Positions 26,469 through 35,702 of a DNA stretch of 64,000 nt are shown piece by piece. A program made the position numbers and the translations under genes. Source of the DNA: CADEEN01 sp963706685 (GTDB lineage: Bacteria; Pseudomonadota; Gammaproteobacteria; Burkholderiales; Burkholderiaceae_C); contig CAVPMY010000005.1 of the NCBI GenBank assembly GCA_963706685.1, positions 620,001 to 684,000 of the forward strand, read 5' to 3'. The notes under the pieces are model-generated. The model was given only the letters and a program-made list of their open reading frames with translations. It was not told where the DNA came from and made no database searches. How positions within the stretch are numbered: the stretch's first letter is position 1; each line of letters starts with the position of its first letter.

Positions 26469-27773
26469 TCAGCGGGCGTCACCCGATGGCGAGACGACAT
26501 CTGTCGCCGCATGAAAATGCTTGAGATGGTACTTCCGCTTGATTGCTCTGCGAAGCGTGCCAACAATGGAACGTAGCTGGTGCCCGAACGGAATGCGCAA
26601 CCAGTTGCGGAACAGTGAAAAGCCGCGAAACCGCGGAGCCGGAATGCCGAGCGCTTTCAGCGTCAGCACGCGGCCCCAGATGGCGCCGCGCTTGAATTGC
26701 AGTTCGCGCTGGGACATGGCGAGCGTCTGCGAATCGACTCGCTCCAACTGGACCGCACCGGCCTCGATAGCACGACGAACAATGTCGCGGCCTTTCGCGG
26801 TCCTGACGACCACCAGCGAGGTGCCCGGCTCGCCGGGCTCCACCTCGCGGTACCAGGGGTCGCCACAGGAGATGTCCGCAAACTCGCTGGTGCCGTCGGG
26901 GCAAAGATAACAACGATAAGGACGATAGGCCTGCAGGAATCCCCAGGCCTCGGCGTAGGTCGCAAGATTGCGCCAGTCCGGATCGCCCTTCAGTCGCACG
27001 GCAAAGTGCCCGGGCCAACCGCGGCCACGGTAGCGAAGCTCCTCGACATCTTCCGGTTGGATGCCGTGTTTCTCAAGCAGGTCGATCGTGCCCTGGGTGC
27101 TCGGCGTGCCCGCACAGAAGATGCCGATCGCCACACCGACGTTGCGGTCGAGCCCAGGCCGGATGGCCTGCGCCTTGCGCAGCGCTTCGACGTCGCAGGG
27201 TTTGCCGAGAAACACAGCCGGGCCGCCGGCGTCTTCGATTGCGTCGAGCCGATCACAAGGCGATGCCGGCGCGTAGCGAGAACCGGTGCTGGCCAGGAGT
27301 TCATCGCGCGTCCGGCTGAACGCCGTCGTGTTGATATGCGGTGAACGCTCCTCGCCTCGGATGTGCACAGCCCCACGCATCCCGAGCGATTCGATGCAGA
27401 ACAACGCCAGTGCGCTGGCCATGCCGGCCGATGAGCCGTTGTATCGGATCTCGGCGTCGGTGGCAAAACCCTCCCACACTTCGAGAACAGGCCCCCAACT
27501 CTCGGCAAGCCCGGCAACAGCTCCCTCCGGTTTCGTGGTCACATCGTGTGCGACGTCAATGCCCGGGCAGACATCGAGGCAGTCACGACACTGGCCATCG
27601 CCACCGCAAGCCCCGTCGGACAGCACCGGTCTCAGACCCTGGTCCACGAAGTTCACGATCTGGACCTTGTCCTGCGGGCACGCATAAGCGCACGCACCGC
27701 AGCCCAGGCACATGCGCCAGCTGGCGACATCGGCGACGTTGCGGAACGCGACAGGGTGACTGTTCGTCGTCAT
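26469..27773 (-). CDS. FrhB-like (coenzyme F420 hydrogenase beta-subunit family) 4Fe-4S protein
   Basis: A 434-residue protein with an N-terminal ferredoxin-like cluster motif CLGCGACAYACP (residues about 22-33), further Cys pairs (DGQCRDCLDVCPG) and the FrhB/FdhB domain (YNGSSAGMASALALF; FLGKPCDVEALRKAQ; SCGDPWY). F420 use is unlikely in this lineage; relatives in polysaccharide loci sit beside pyruvyltransferase genes and are thought to be redox enzymes on sugars, but their reaction is not established. Its ATG overlaps the stop of the pyruvyltransferase gene (ATGA), so the two are translationally coupled. Confidence 0.8.
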   Translation of the reverse strand: MTTNSHPVAFRNVADVASWRMCLGCGACAYACPQDKVQIVNFVDQGLRPVLSDGACGGDGQCRDCLDVCPGIDVAHDVTTKPEGAVAGLAESWGPVLEVWEGFATDAEIRYNGSSAGMASALALFCIESLGMRGAVHIRGEERSPHINTTAFSRTRDELLASTGSRYAPASPCDRLDAIEDAGGPAVFLGKPCDVEALRKAQAIRPGLDRNVGVAIGIFCAGTPSTQGTIDLLEKHGIQPEDVEELRYRGRGWPGHFAVRLKGDPDWRNLATYAEAWGFLQAYRPYRCYLCPDGTSEFADISCGDPWYREVEPGEPGTSLVVVRTAKGRDIVRRAIEAGAVQLERVDSQTLAMSQRELQFKRGAIWGRVLTLKALGIPAPRFRGFSLFRNWLRIPFGHQLRSIVGTLRRAIKRKYHLKHFHAATDVVSPSGDAR

Positions 27774-29060
27774 GCGATTCCGTCCAGCGCGGCGAAGAGA
27801 TCACGCTTCACATCGACCATGGTTTGCCGCAGTCTTGCGGTGATCTCAACGCGACTTTGCATTGCACTGTCGATGGTCTCGAGTACCTGCTCGGTCGTCA
27901 GATGGCGCGGATCCGCCACCAGGTCGCCCGCGCCGACGGTCTGAAAGACGCCGAGAAACTTCTTGCTGTACGCAATACCAATCGCAGGGATGCCTTGCGA
28001 GAGTGCTGCAATACATGCATGCATGCGCGCGCCAACGAAGAAGTCAGATTGCCCGATGATGTACTTGATTTCGTTCTGGTCAAAACGCCCGCGGATGCAG
28101 GCCAGCCGACCCTCGTAGCGGTGCTTCAGCGTTTCGAAGACTGCGGCACAGGCGGTCGCATCGCTCTCCGGTTGGTCGCCGAAGACATGCGGGACAAGGA
28201 TGACATCGGCATCCTTGCTGCGGATGAAGAAGTCGATCGCTCGCTCCACAAAATCGCGATAGTCGATCTTCAGATCGAAGGCGTTGCTGCGGTCGTAGCC
28301 GCCCATCAACAGCAATCCGCTCACGTTGAAGCCGACGAGCAGGCGTCCGCTGCGCTTCAGTTCCTCGAGTTCGTCAAGCCCATGGGTCGGCCGACGTGGC
28401 TCCAGGATGAATCCCATGTCGTAGCAGAAGCGGGCATGCGCGCCTCCGCTCCCAAGCAAATTCTGCACATCCCGCACGCCTGCCTGTTCTCTCGAGTAGA
28501 TCCGCTGGGCTCGATTGAGCAGCCGCTCAGCAAGGCAGCGCGCAAGCCGTGTGCGGAAAGGCCCAATGGTTTGTGGCAACAGCACGAGCTTCGTATCTAA
28601 CCGACAGCACAAGCAGTTGGGGCAGGTACACGTAGAAGTACCGACCCAGGCCGTAGATGTCGCTGAAACTGTCGCCGCCAGATACGGCCACCGCCACATC
28701 GGCCTCTCTGATCGCCTTGATCCAGGGATTGCTCTGCGCCATGCGCTGGGCGAAGCCCTCGCCGAGAACCCGACTCAACCCTGCGAGAACCAGCAAGTAG
28801 ACAATATTGTTCTTGAGGAAGACCTTCCACGAAAAGCGCAGGTTGACCAGCGGTACCTCGAACGACCTACCATCGACCTCGACTGGCGAGCGCGTCGGCT
28901 CTCGCCCGTAGTCAAGAAAGCTGATCTGCGCATCAGGATACTGCCTTGCAAGAATCGAGATGGCGCCCGACGCCAACGCACCGACGCCCATATTGTCGGT
29001 CGCGAAAGTAGCACCCAGGAGCAGCACCCGTCGCGCCGTTTCGGCCCCAGACCGCATCAT
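27770..29060 (-). pseudogene. polysaccharide pyruvyl transferase family protein, frameshifted near 28601
   Basis: Two reading frames join into one ~430-residue polysaccharide pyruvyl transferase (CsaB/WcaK superfamily). The first part runs from MMRSGAETARRVLLLGA to GLGRYFYVYLPQLLVLS; the second continues LDTKLVLLPQTIGPFRTR and ends FAALDGIA. Removing one base (a C near 28601) restores a continuous frame through the conserved LLPQTIGPF region, so the break looks like a sequencing insertion. The enzyme would add a pyruvate ketal from PEP, or act on a related substrate, giving acidic decoration. The start ATG overlaps a TGA in the preceding amidotransferase region (TGATG), and the FrhB-like gene follows with ATGA overlap. 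Confidence 0.75.
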
Positions 29061-31015
29061 CAGGCTGCTTCGCTCAATCGAGCAGATCTCGAACTTTCCG
29101 ACGCCGTGCTTCGACCGCAGTTCCCCATCGACAAACTCCCGATGCCACAACTCCAGCGTGACGAGCGAGAAGATCTCGGCCGATAGGTCTGCGCCAGATT
29201 GCGATCTGCGCCAGCAGAGCCTGCCATGGCGCGGTCGTCGAAGTAGCCACGATGGCGAGTGCCGGCGATCGGTGAGCAGATCGTGGACGAAATCCTTGAG
29301 TTCGCCGCTGAACCACTTCTGGAATGGCACGGGGAATCCCGTCTTTCGCCGTTCCAGGATCTCTTTCGGCACCCGGTCACTGAGGGCGCGCTTGAGGATG
29401 TGCTTGGTGCGCAACCCTTTGAGCTTCATCTGCGGGCGGCACCGCCGCGGCGAACTCCAGCACTCGATGGTCGAGCAAGGGGACACGCAGTTCGACCGAA
29501 TTCGCCATCGTCATCTTGTCGGCCTTGATCAGCAGGTCATCGGGCAGCCACGTCTTGGTGTCGACGTAGAGCATTTGGTTAAGCACGGATTCACTACCGA
29601 CATGGTCGAACAGCCGACGCAAGAAGGCATCTGACTTCGCTTGGCTCACTTCGGCCTGGAATGCTTTCGTGTACAGATGCGGTCTTGCTCGCGCAAACGT
29701 GCTCATCGGCCCTGCCGTGCGAGACCAATAGTAGTCAGCGAGGTCGTGCCGCATCTCGTGCGCAAACCGTTGCCATCGAGGGTGCCCGGACGCGCGCGAG
29801 AGCAGCTTGAAGCCGGCCGCAGCCGCGTCGGCCGGAAACCGGCCCAGGCCTTTCAAGCGCTCGAGCCAGACCGTGTTGCGATAGTTCGGGTAGCCGGCAA
29901 AGCCCTCGTCGCCACCCTCGCCGGAGAGCAACACCTTGACATGCCGGCGCGCCAACTCGGTGACGTAGTACAGCGCGACGGCCGGCGGCTCGCAGACCGG
30001 CTCCTCCATGTGCCAGACGTAACGCGGCAGAAACGCCAGGAAATCCTTGGCCGACACCGTCATCTCGTGATGCTCACTGCCGAAGCGCTCCGAGGCAATG
30101 CGGGCGTAGGGTCGCTCATCGGTAATGCCCGGCTCGGAGAAGCCGACCGTGAATGTCTTGACGGCCTGTTGCGTCTGCTCGACGGCAAGAGCTCAGCATG
30201 GCAGTCGAGTCGACACCGCCGCTCAGCAGCACGCCCACCGGCACGTCGGCGATCATGTGCTCGCGCACCGAGTCCTTGAGAAGATCGAGCAGCGCGTGTG
30301 CGATCTCGTCTTCGGTTCCCTGCATCGGCGCGACTGGGAAAGGATAGATCCCAGTACTGAGTGATGACAACCTGCGCGTCCTTGACGACGAGATGGTGCC
30401 CCGGCAGCAGACGCCGGATACCGATCAACGCGGTGTCCTCGCCGGGCCCGTAGTTGTGCATCAGGAAGCTGTCGAGTGCGGGCAGATTGACGCGCCGTTG
30501 CACCTGCGGGTGCTTCAGAAGCGCCTTGATCTCGGAGGCGAACAGCAGCAGGCCGTCGACGATCGGTGTAGTAGAGCGGCTTGATGCCGACGCGGTCGCG
30601 GGCCAGCAGCAAGGTGCGAGCGCGTGCGTCCCAGATCGCAAACGCGAACATTCCGCGCAGGTGCTTCACGCAGTCGGCGCCGTACTCTTCGTAGAGGTGG
30701 ACGATGACCTCGGTGTCGCTCTGGGTCTGCAGGCGATGCCCCTTGGCGATCAGCTGTTGGCGCAGATTCGCGGTAGTTGTAGATCTCGCCGTTGAAGACG
30801 ATCCACACCGTGCCGTCCTCGTTGGCGATGGGCTGGTGCCCGCTGTGCAGGTCGATGATCGACAGCCGGCGGTGGCCCAGGACCGCCTGGCCGCCGGCGT
30901 ACAGCCCCTCATCGTCCGGACCGCGATGGCGGATCGAATCGGCCATCTCCTTGACCAGGCGAGGCTCGATCGCACGAGCCGGATCGAAGGCGACGATGCC
31001 GCAGATGCCGCACAT
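29060..31015 (-). pseudogene. asparagine synthase-like amidotransferase 2, at least eight frameshifts
   Basis: The pieces order correctly along one glutamine-dependent asparagine synthase-like protein of about 630-650 residues. The N-terminal nucleophile Cys2 is in MCGICGIVAFDP, then RHRGPDDEG, FNGEIYNYRE, the PP-loop SGGVDSTAML, SGEGGDEGFAGY, and the C-terminal RRKTGFPVPFQKWF and TLELWHREFVDG. Each change of frame is explained by one extra base, near 30766, 30561, 30335, 30187, 29433, 29254, 29221 and 29205. The 3' end is uncertain: a stop at 29060-29062 needs one more insertion. Conservation across the breaks argues for sequence error, not decay. It probably amidates uronic acid residues, as proposed for WbpS-type proteins. 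Confidence 0.75.
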
Positions 31016-31018
31016 GGC

Positions 31019-32017
31019 CTAGTGCCCCGCCCCAGGGTTGCGCACCCACGATTCGGCGCCGACCGTCCAGCGCAGCACGCTGCGCCACTTGCGCAGCCCA
31101 CTGTCGATGGCCATGGATCTTGCCGAGTCCGAAGAATCCGAAGATGCGCGCCACGCCCAGCACGGCAAGCCGGGCAGAGCGCCGTGACGGCCATCGCCAC
31201 CCGGTACGCCACTGCATGCGCCGCGCCGCGCCGCAAGCTCAGGAACTTCGCGATCGACTCGCGCATCAGCACGTTGCCGAACTGGCTCTCGGAACTGGCG
31301 CCCGAACTCTGCCCGCCATGGTGAACCACGCAGACGTTGCCAAGGTAGTGGTTGCGCAGCCCGGACTGTTTCAGCTTGAAGCACAGGTCGACGTCCTCCG
31401 CGTACATGAAATAGTCTTCGGTGAAGCGTCCGACCGCAAGGAAGGCCGTCGCGACGAACCAGGATGCACGCGCCCGACAGTGCCTCGACCTCGGCCGGCG
31501 CCGCATGCTCGTCGAGGAACGCCTGGATGCCCCACAGTCGCGATCGCGGGAAACGCGCGGCGCAGCAACTTCTGAGTCGAGCACTTGGTTCGACGACCGT
31601 GGGAAAGGCCTGCACGCAACTCGTCTGCAGCGACCCGTCGGTGTTCAGCAACCTGCAGCCGACGGCACCCGCATCCGGGTTGGCGTCGAGAAAGCGCACC
31701 ATGCGCTCGATCGCCGCACCAACGACCTCGGTGTCCGGGTTCAGGAAGAGCAGGTTGCGCCCGGTCGCCTGCGCGGCCGCCACGTTGTTGGCGCGCGCGA
31801 AGCCGAGGTTCTCCCGGCCTTGGATGAAAATCACCGACGGGAACCGATCGCGAACCAGCGCCTCGCTGCCGTCGTAGGAAGCGTTGTCGATCACGATGAC
31901 TTCGATTCGAGCGCCCTGGGCGTGGCGAAGAACGGTCGTCAGGCACTTCGCCAGGTACTCCCGGGAGTTCCAGTTGACGATGACGATCGAGACGTCGGGA
32001 CGAGCGGTAATCGACAT
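31019..32017 (-). pseudogene. family 2 glycosyltransferase, about six frameshifts
   Basis: The N-terminal half is an intact GT2 catalytic domain (VSIVIVNWNSREYLAKCL; VIDNASYDGS; LFLNPDTEV with its DxD-like acid pair). After TVVE the frame changes repeatedly, but family sequence continues in other frames: FPRSRLWGIQAFL, WFVATAFLAVGRF, EDYFMYAEDVDLCFKLKQSG, LAVLGVARIFGFFGLGK and finally SGLRKWRSVLRWTVG. Each switch is fixed by deleting one base near 31588, 31568, 31550, 31465, 31173 and 31110. The intact protein would be about 330 residues, similar to WcaA/RfbF-like rhamnosyl or related transferases. It sits between the two amidotransferase genes. Confidence 0.78.
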
Positions 32018-32020
32018 GTT

Positions 32021-33898
32021 CTAGGTACCGATGAATCTCTGATGCCAGAGCTCGAACGAGATCAACAGATAGATGTGCCGCAGATGGTTGCGCACGCCGG
32101 ACTCGTGCTGGGCGAGCAACTCGCGGATGTAGTCGCGATCGAAGTATCGCCCGACCGCAGAACTCTCACCGAGCAGGCAGTCCTTGGCGAACGACTTCAT
32201 TCGGCTGCGCAGCCACTGGTCGATCGGGTTGTCGAAACCCTTTTTCTTGCCGTAGACCACGTGCTCAGGAACCCACTTCTCGAGCGCCTTCTTGTGCAGG
32301 TACTTGCCTTTGAACCCCTTCAATTTGAGGTGAGGCGGCAGCGACTCGACAAACTCGACGAGCCGGTAGTCGAGGTAAGGCACCCGAGCCTCGAGCGAGT
32401 TCGCCATGGCCGTCTTGTCGCCGACCATCAGCAGATCGTCCGGCAGGTTCGCCCGGGTATCGATGTAGAGCATCTGCGACAGCGGATCGAGCGACGCCAC
32501 ATCGCCCTGAAGCGCACGCAGTGCTTGCCGGGCCTCGGCACCGTCAACGGAGATGGCCGCCTTGACCCAGGGTTGGAACAGGCGAGACTTCATTTCGGCG
32601 CTGTAGAACGAGTAGATCTTGATCATGCGCGAGAGCACGTCGGGCTCCGACAGCGCGGCGACACCGCGACGCAATCGTTCGTTCTTGCTGGTGCTCTCGA
32701 TGAAGGGGCGGATCATGCCGTCGGTGACGAAGCCCGGCACGCGGCTGTACAGCTGCGAGAGCTTGACCCCGATGTAGCGGTGATAGCCCGCCCAGGGCTC
32801 GTCGGCACCCTGGCCGGTGAGCGCCACCTTGACCTTGCGGCTCGCGATCTGGCTCACGAAGTAGAACGCCGCCGCGGTCTCATTGCCGAGCGGCTCCTCG
32901 AGATCCCACAGGTGGCGATCGAAGTACTTCTCGTAGTCGGAAGCGCCGACGATCATCTCGTCGTGGTCTGCACCGAAGCGCTGGGCCAATGCACGAGCGC
33001 CGTCAGTCTCGTTGGATTGCTCGCCGTCTTCGAAGCCGATCGTGAAGGTTCGCACCGGTGCACCCGCGTGTTGGCCCATCAAAGCAAGCAAGGCCGCCGA
33101 GTCGACGCCTGAACTGAGGAACAGGCCCACGGGCACGTCGCTGCGCATCTGCAGACGCACGGCGTCTTCAACCAGGCTGCGGTAGCGCTCGATCAGCTCG
33201 CCCTCGGGCGCCGTCGAAAAGTCGCTCGGCACCCAGCGCCAGTAGCGCTCGATCTTCAAGCCCGATGCGTCGGCAACCATCCAATGACCTGGCGGCAGCT
33301 TCTGGATACCATCGAACAACGTGTCCGGCGACGGCACGAAGCGAAGCGTGAACAACTGCCCCAGCGCGCTCAAGTTCACCGCACGCGGACACTGCGAGTC
33401 CTCCAACAACGCCTTGATCTCCGAGGCGAAGAGCAGGCGGTCGCCGATCTGGGTGTAATACAGCGGCTTGATGCCGAGGTGGTCGCGCGCGACAAACAGG
33501 CGCTGCCGATTGCGGTCCCAGATCGCGAACGCGAACATGCCATTGAAGCGGCTGACGCAGTCCGTGCCCCATTGCTCATAGCCGTGCAGGATGACTTCGG
33601 TGTCCGAGCGCGTCTTGAAGCGATGTCCGGCGGCTTCGAGTTCCTTGCGCAACTCGATGAAGTTGTAGATCTCGCCGTTGAAGACGATCTGGATCGTATC
33701 GTCTTCGTTCGAGATGGGTTGAGCCCCGCCGGTGAGGTCGATGATGCTGAGTCGGCGATGGCCGAGGCCGATCTGGCCGTCGATGTGAAAGCCTTCGCCG
33801 TCCGGTCCGCGGTGGCTCAGCGCGGCGGCCATCCGATGCACCAGGGCAGGCTCCACCGCCGTGCCGCGCAAATTGAAGACGCCGCAGATGCCGCACAT
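32021..33898 (-). CDS. asnB: asparagine synthase (glutamine-hydrolysing)-like amidotransferase 1
   Basis: A 625-residue intact protein: Cys2 of MCGICGVFNLRG is the glutaminase nucleophile, RHRGPDGEG-type (SHRGPDGEG) and FNGEIYNF motifs follow, and the synthetase PP-loop reads SSGVDSAALLALMG. The Gly of the usual SGGVDS is Ser here (LSSGVDS), a common variant in EPS-linked members. Later LTGQGADEPWAGYHR and GKKKGFDNPIDQWL complete the fold. In a surface-polysaccharide locus these proteins are thought to amidate uronic acids (WbpS-like), or to make asparagine. Its ATG overlaps the stop of the preceding glycosyltransferase (TGATG). Confidence 0.82.
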   Translation of the reverse strand: MCGICGVFNLRGTAVEPALVHRMAAALSHRGPDGEGFHIDGQIGLGHRRLSIIDLTGGAQPISNEDDTIQIVFNGEIYNFIELRKELEAAGHRFKTRSDTEVILHGYEQWGTDCVSRFNGMFAFAIWDRNRQRLFVARDHLGIKPLYYTQIGDRLLFASEIKALLEDSQCPRAVNLSALGQLFTLRFVPSPDTLFDGIQKLPPGHWMVADASGLKIERYWRWVPSDFSTAPEGELIERYRSLVEDAVRLQMRSDVPVGLFLSSGVDSAALLALMGQHAGAPVRTFTIGFEDGEQSNETDGARALAQRFGADHDEMIVGASDYEKYFDRHLWDLEEPLGNETAAAFYFVSQIASRKVKVALTGQGADEPWAGYHRYIGVKLSQLYSRVPGFVTDGMIRPFIESTSKNERLRRGVAALSEPDVLSRMIKIYSFYSAEMKSRLFQPWVKAAISVDGAEARQALRALQGDVASLDPLSQMLYIDTRANLPDDLLMVGDKTAMANSLEARVPYLDYRLVEFVESLPPHLKLKGFKGKYLHKKALEKWVPEHVVYGKKKGFDNPIDQWLRSRMKSFAKDCLLGESSAVGRYFDRDYIRELLAQHESGVRNHLRHIYLLISFELWHQRFIGT

Positions 33899-34818
33899 CA
33901 GCGTGACTCCACTGCGTTCACGTCGCCGCCATGCTCATTCTTGGCTGGCAGCCGCAGCAGTCGCCGGTTCAGCAGACGCCGATAGTGCCGCGCCTCTTCA
34001 GCATTGACCAACCGCCGGCGGCCAGACAGAAGCGAGCGCAGGTAGCCGTACAGCATGGCCAGACCGCCGACGACAGGCGGCGTGCCGGCAATCATCCGGT
34101 GAGCGACCTTCAGCAACAGGAACAGGATGCCGCCACCGGTGAGGTAGTACACATCGCCGTGCATGACGTGGGTCCGCATGTTGCCGATCCCCGATCCCTC
34201 GGGCTTGAGATGCCGGAATCGAATGTCCTCGAAGTGCCGCGTCACCCATCCCTTGACCTGGGCGCGCACCTCGTCGACGGTGTCCCAGCCGCGCTCGCGG
34301 ACGAAACCGCCTATCTCATCGAAGCATCGCGCGCGCATGAACTTGCTCGCTCCCGCTGCGTGGTAGACCGGCATGCCGATCGGCGACCAACCGTGCGGGC
34401 CGTCCTCCAGGTAGACACCGGAGGCGATGCCGAGCCGCGGCTCGCCCTCGAAGCGCAGCAACAGGGCTTCGAAGTAATCCGGCGGCAAATCCACATCGCA
34501 GTCAAGCTTGACCAGGTAGTCGTACGCAGATCCATTGGCTTGTGCGAGGCCATGGTAGAAGGCATGCATCACGGCCGAGCCGGGCTGCCGTGGGCCGGTC
34601 TTCTCACGCGAGACAAGCTGGATCCAAGGATGGGCCTGCGCATAGCGGCGCAAGATGGCAGATGTGCCATCTGTCGACCCATCGTCCACGATGATCCAGC
34701 GCTCAGGAAGCACGGTCTGCTGCGTGACCGAATTCAGCGTGCGTTCGACATAGCGCTCTTCATCCTTGACCGGAGAGACGATGAGGTAGCGCCTCGACGG
34801 CGCGGCGGGTAGGTTCAT
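33898..34818 (-). CDS. family 2 glycosyltransferase
   Basis: A 306-residue GT2 enzyme with VSPVKDEERYVERTLNSV at the N-terminus, WIIVDDGSTDGTS (first Asp motif) and YLVKLDCDVDLPPDYFE (DxD metal-binding motif). The C-terminal GGILFLLLKVAHRM segment and a basic RRLLNRRLLRLP tail suggest membrane association. Start MNLPAAPSRR was preferred because the longer frame overlaps no conserved sequence. Sugar donor and acceptor are unknown. It is coupled to the amidotransferase gene by TGATG overlap. Confidence 0.85.
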   Translation of the reverse strand: MNLPAAPSRRYLIVSPVKDEERYVERTLNSVTQQTVLPERWIIVDDGSTDGTSAILRRYAQAHPWIQLVSREKTGPRQPGSAVMHAFYHGLAQANGSAYDYLVKLDCDVDLPPDYFEALLLRFEGEPRLGIASGVYLEDGPHGWSPIGMPVYHAAGASKFMRARCFDEIGGFVRERGWDTVDEVRAQVKGWVTRHFEDIRFRHLKPEGSGIGNMRTHVMHGDVYYLTGGGILFLLLKVAHRMIAGTPPVVGGLAMLYGYLRSLLSGRRRLVNAEEARHYRRLLNRRLLRLPAKNEHGGDVNAVESR

Positions 34819-34831
34819 TGCAGCGCCCGCC

Positions 34832-35692
34832 TCAGGCCCGAGCCCGCTCGTGCCAGAGCGCACGCGAGCGTTTGCGCAGGCGCTGCCCCGAGCGGAGCCA
34901 GTCGTAGTGTCCGGACAACTTGGCCCGTAGCAGCGGTTCGTCGTCGCAATCGTTGACCGGCAGGCGCGGCAGAAAGCGCCGATCGTCGGTCGGGCCGGAG
35001 CGACCGATGGACGTTGTCACGCCGCCTCGGTAGCCGCACTCGTCCATCAGCTTTGCCAACAAGGCGGTGAATCGGCTGTCCTGTTCGGGAAAGCGGAATG
35101 GATAGGAAAAGGTCGTGACCGCATGGCCAACGATGTCCTCGATGGCCGCCCTGGAATCGCGCAACTCAGCGCCGAGTTCATCAGGGCCAAGTTCCACGAG
35201 GCGCCGATGACTCACCGAATGCGAGCCGAACTCGATGCCCTTGTCGGCAAGCGCACGGATCTCTGTGGCGTTCATGCATTCGCGCCCGGTGATGAACGGC
35301 TTGCCGATGAACGCGCTCGGCAGGAAGACCGTGGCCGCAAATCCGGCCTGCTGCAGGATCGGGAACGCCTCGGTGTGGAAATCACGGAACCCGTCGTCGA
35401 AGGTGATGACCACTGTCGGCGGGCCAGTCATCGGGGCGCCTTCTGCGGCCCCGAGCAAGCCCAGGGCCTCGGTCAGCGTGATTGCCACGTAGCCGCTGGC
35501 GCGCAGCAACTCGATCTGCCGCGCAAAGACCTCGGGCGACGTCACCGTGCGCAAATAAGGGTGCTGAGCATCGTCGAGGTCGCGGGCGATGCTGTGGTAC
35601 ATGAGGATCGGAATGCTGGCATCAGCACCTCGCGCGACGAGGCGCTGCAACGGGCCGAAGACGGCCAGTGTGAGCGTTCTGTCGAGCCGCAT
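34832..35692 (-). CDS. polysaccharide deacetylase family protein
   Basis: A 286-residue NodB-fold deacetylase: SIPILMYHSIA opening, TFDDGF (metal-binding Asp-Asp) near residue 100, SHSVSHRRL (metal His pair) near 145 and PFRFPEQDS later. It would remove acetyl groups from N-acetylhexosamine residues of the polysaccharide or an intermediate. No signal peptide is evident, so a cytoplasmic or membrane-proximal site of action is possible. Start MRLDRTLTLAVF follows the previous stop by 10 bp; the longer upstream frame is antisense-like sequence. Confidence 0.83.
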   Translation of the reverse strand: MRLDRTLTLAVFGPLQRLVARGADASIPILMYHSIARDLDDAQHPYLRTVTSPEVFARQIELLRASGYVAITLTEALGLLGAAEGAPMTGPPTVVITFDDGFRDFHTEAFPILQQAGFAATVFLPSAFIGKPFITGRECMNATEIRALADKGIEFGSHSVSHRRLVELGPDELGAELRDSRAAIEDIVGHAVTTFSYPFRFPEQDSRFTALLAKLMDECGYRGGVTTSIGRSGPTDDRRFLPRLPVNDCDDEPLLRAKLSGHYDWLRSGQRLRKRSRALWHERARA

Positions 35693-35702
35693 CGCCTGCG
35701 CC

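Noticed and set aside
28527..29486. A single gene joining the end of the amidotransferase to the pyruvyltransferase
   Set aside because: The fusion exists only because of inserted bases; both halves belong to separate families, and a TGATG overlap exists at the expected boundary.
28590..31600. Programmed ribosomal frameshifting
   Set aside because: Too many shifts in consecutive genes, with no slippery heptamers or shared context; sequence error explains all of them.
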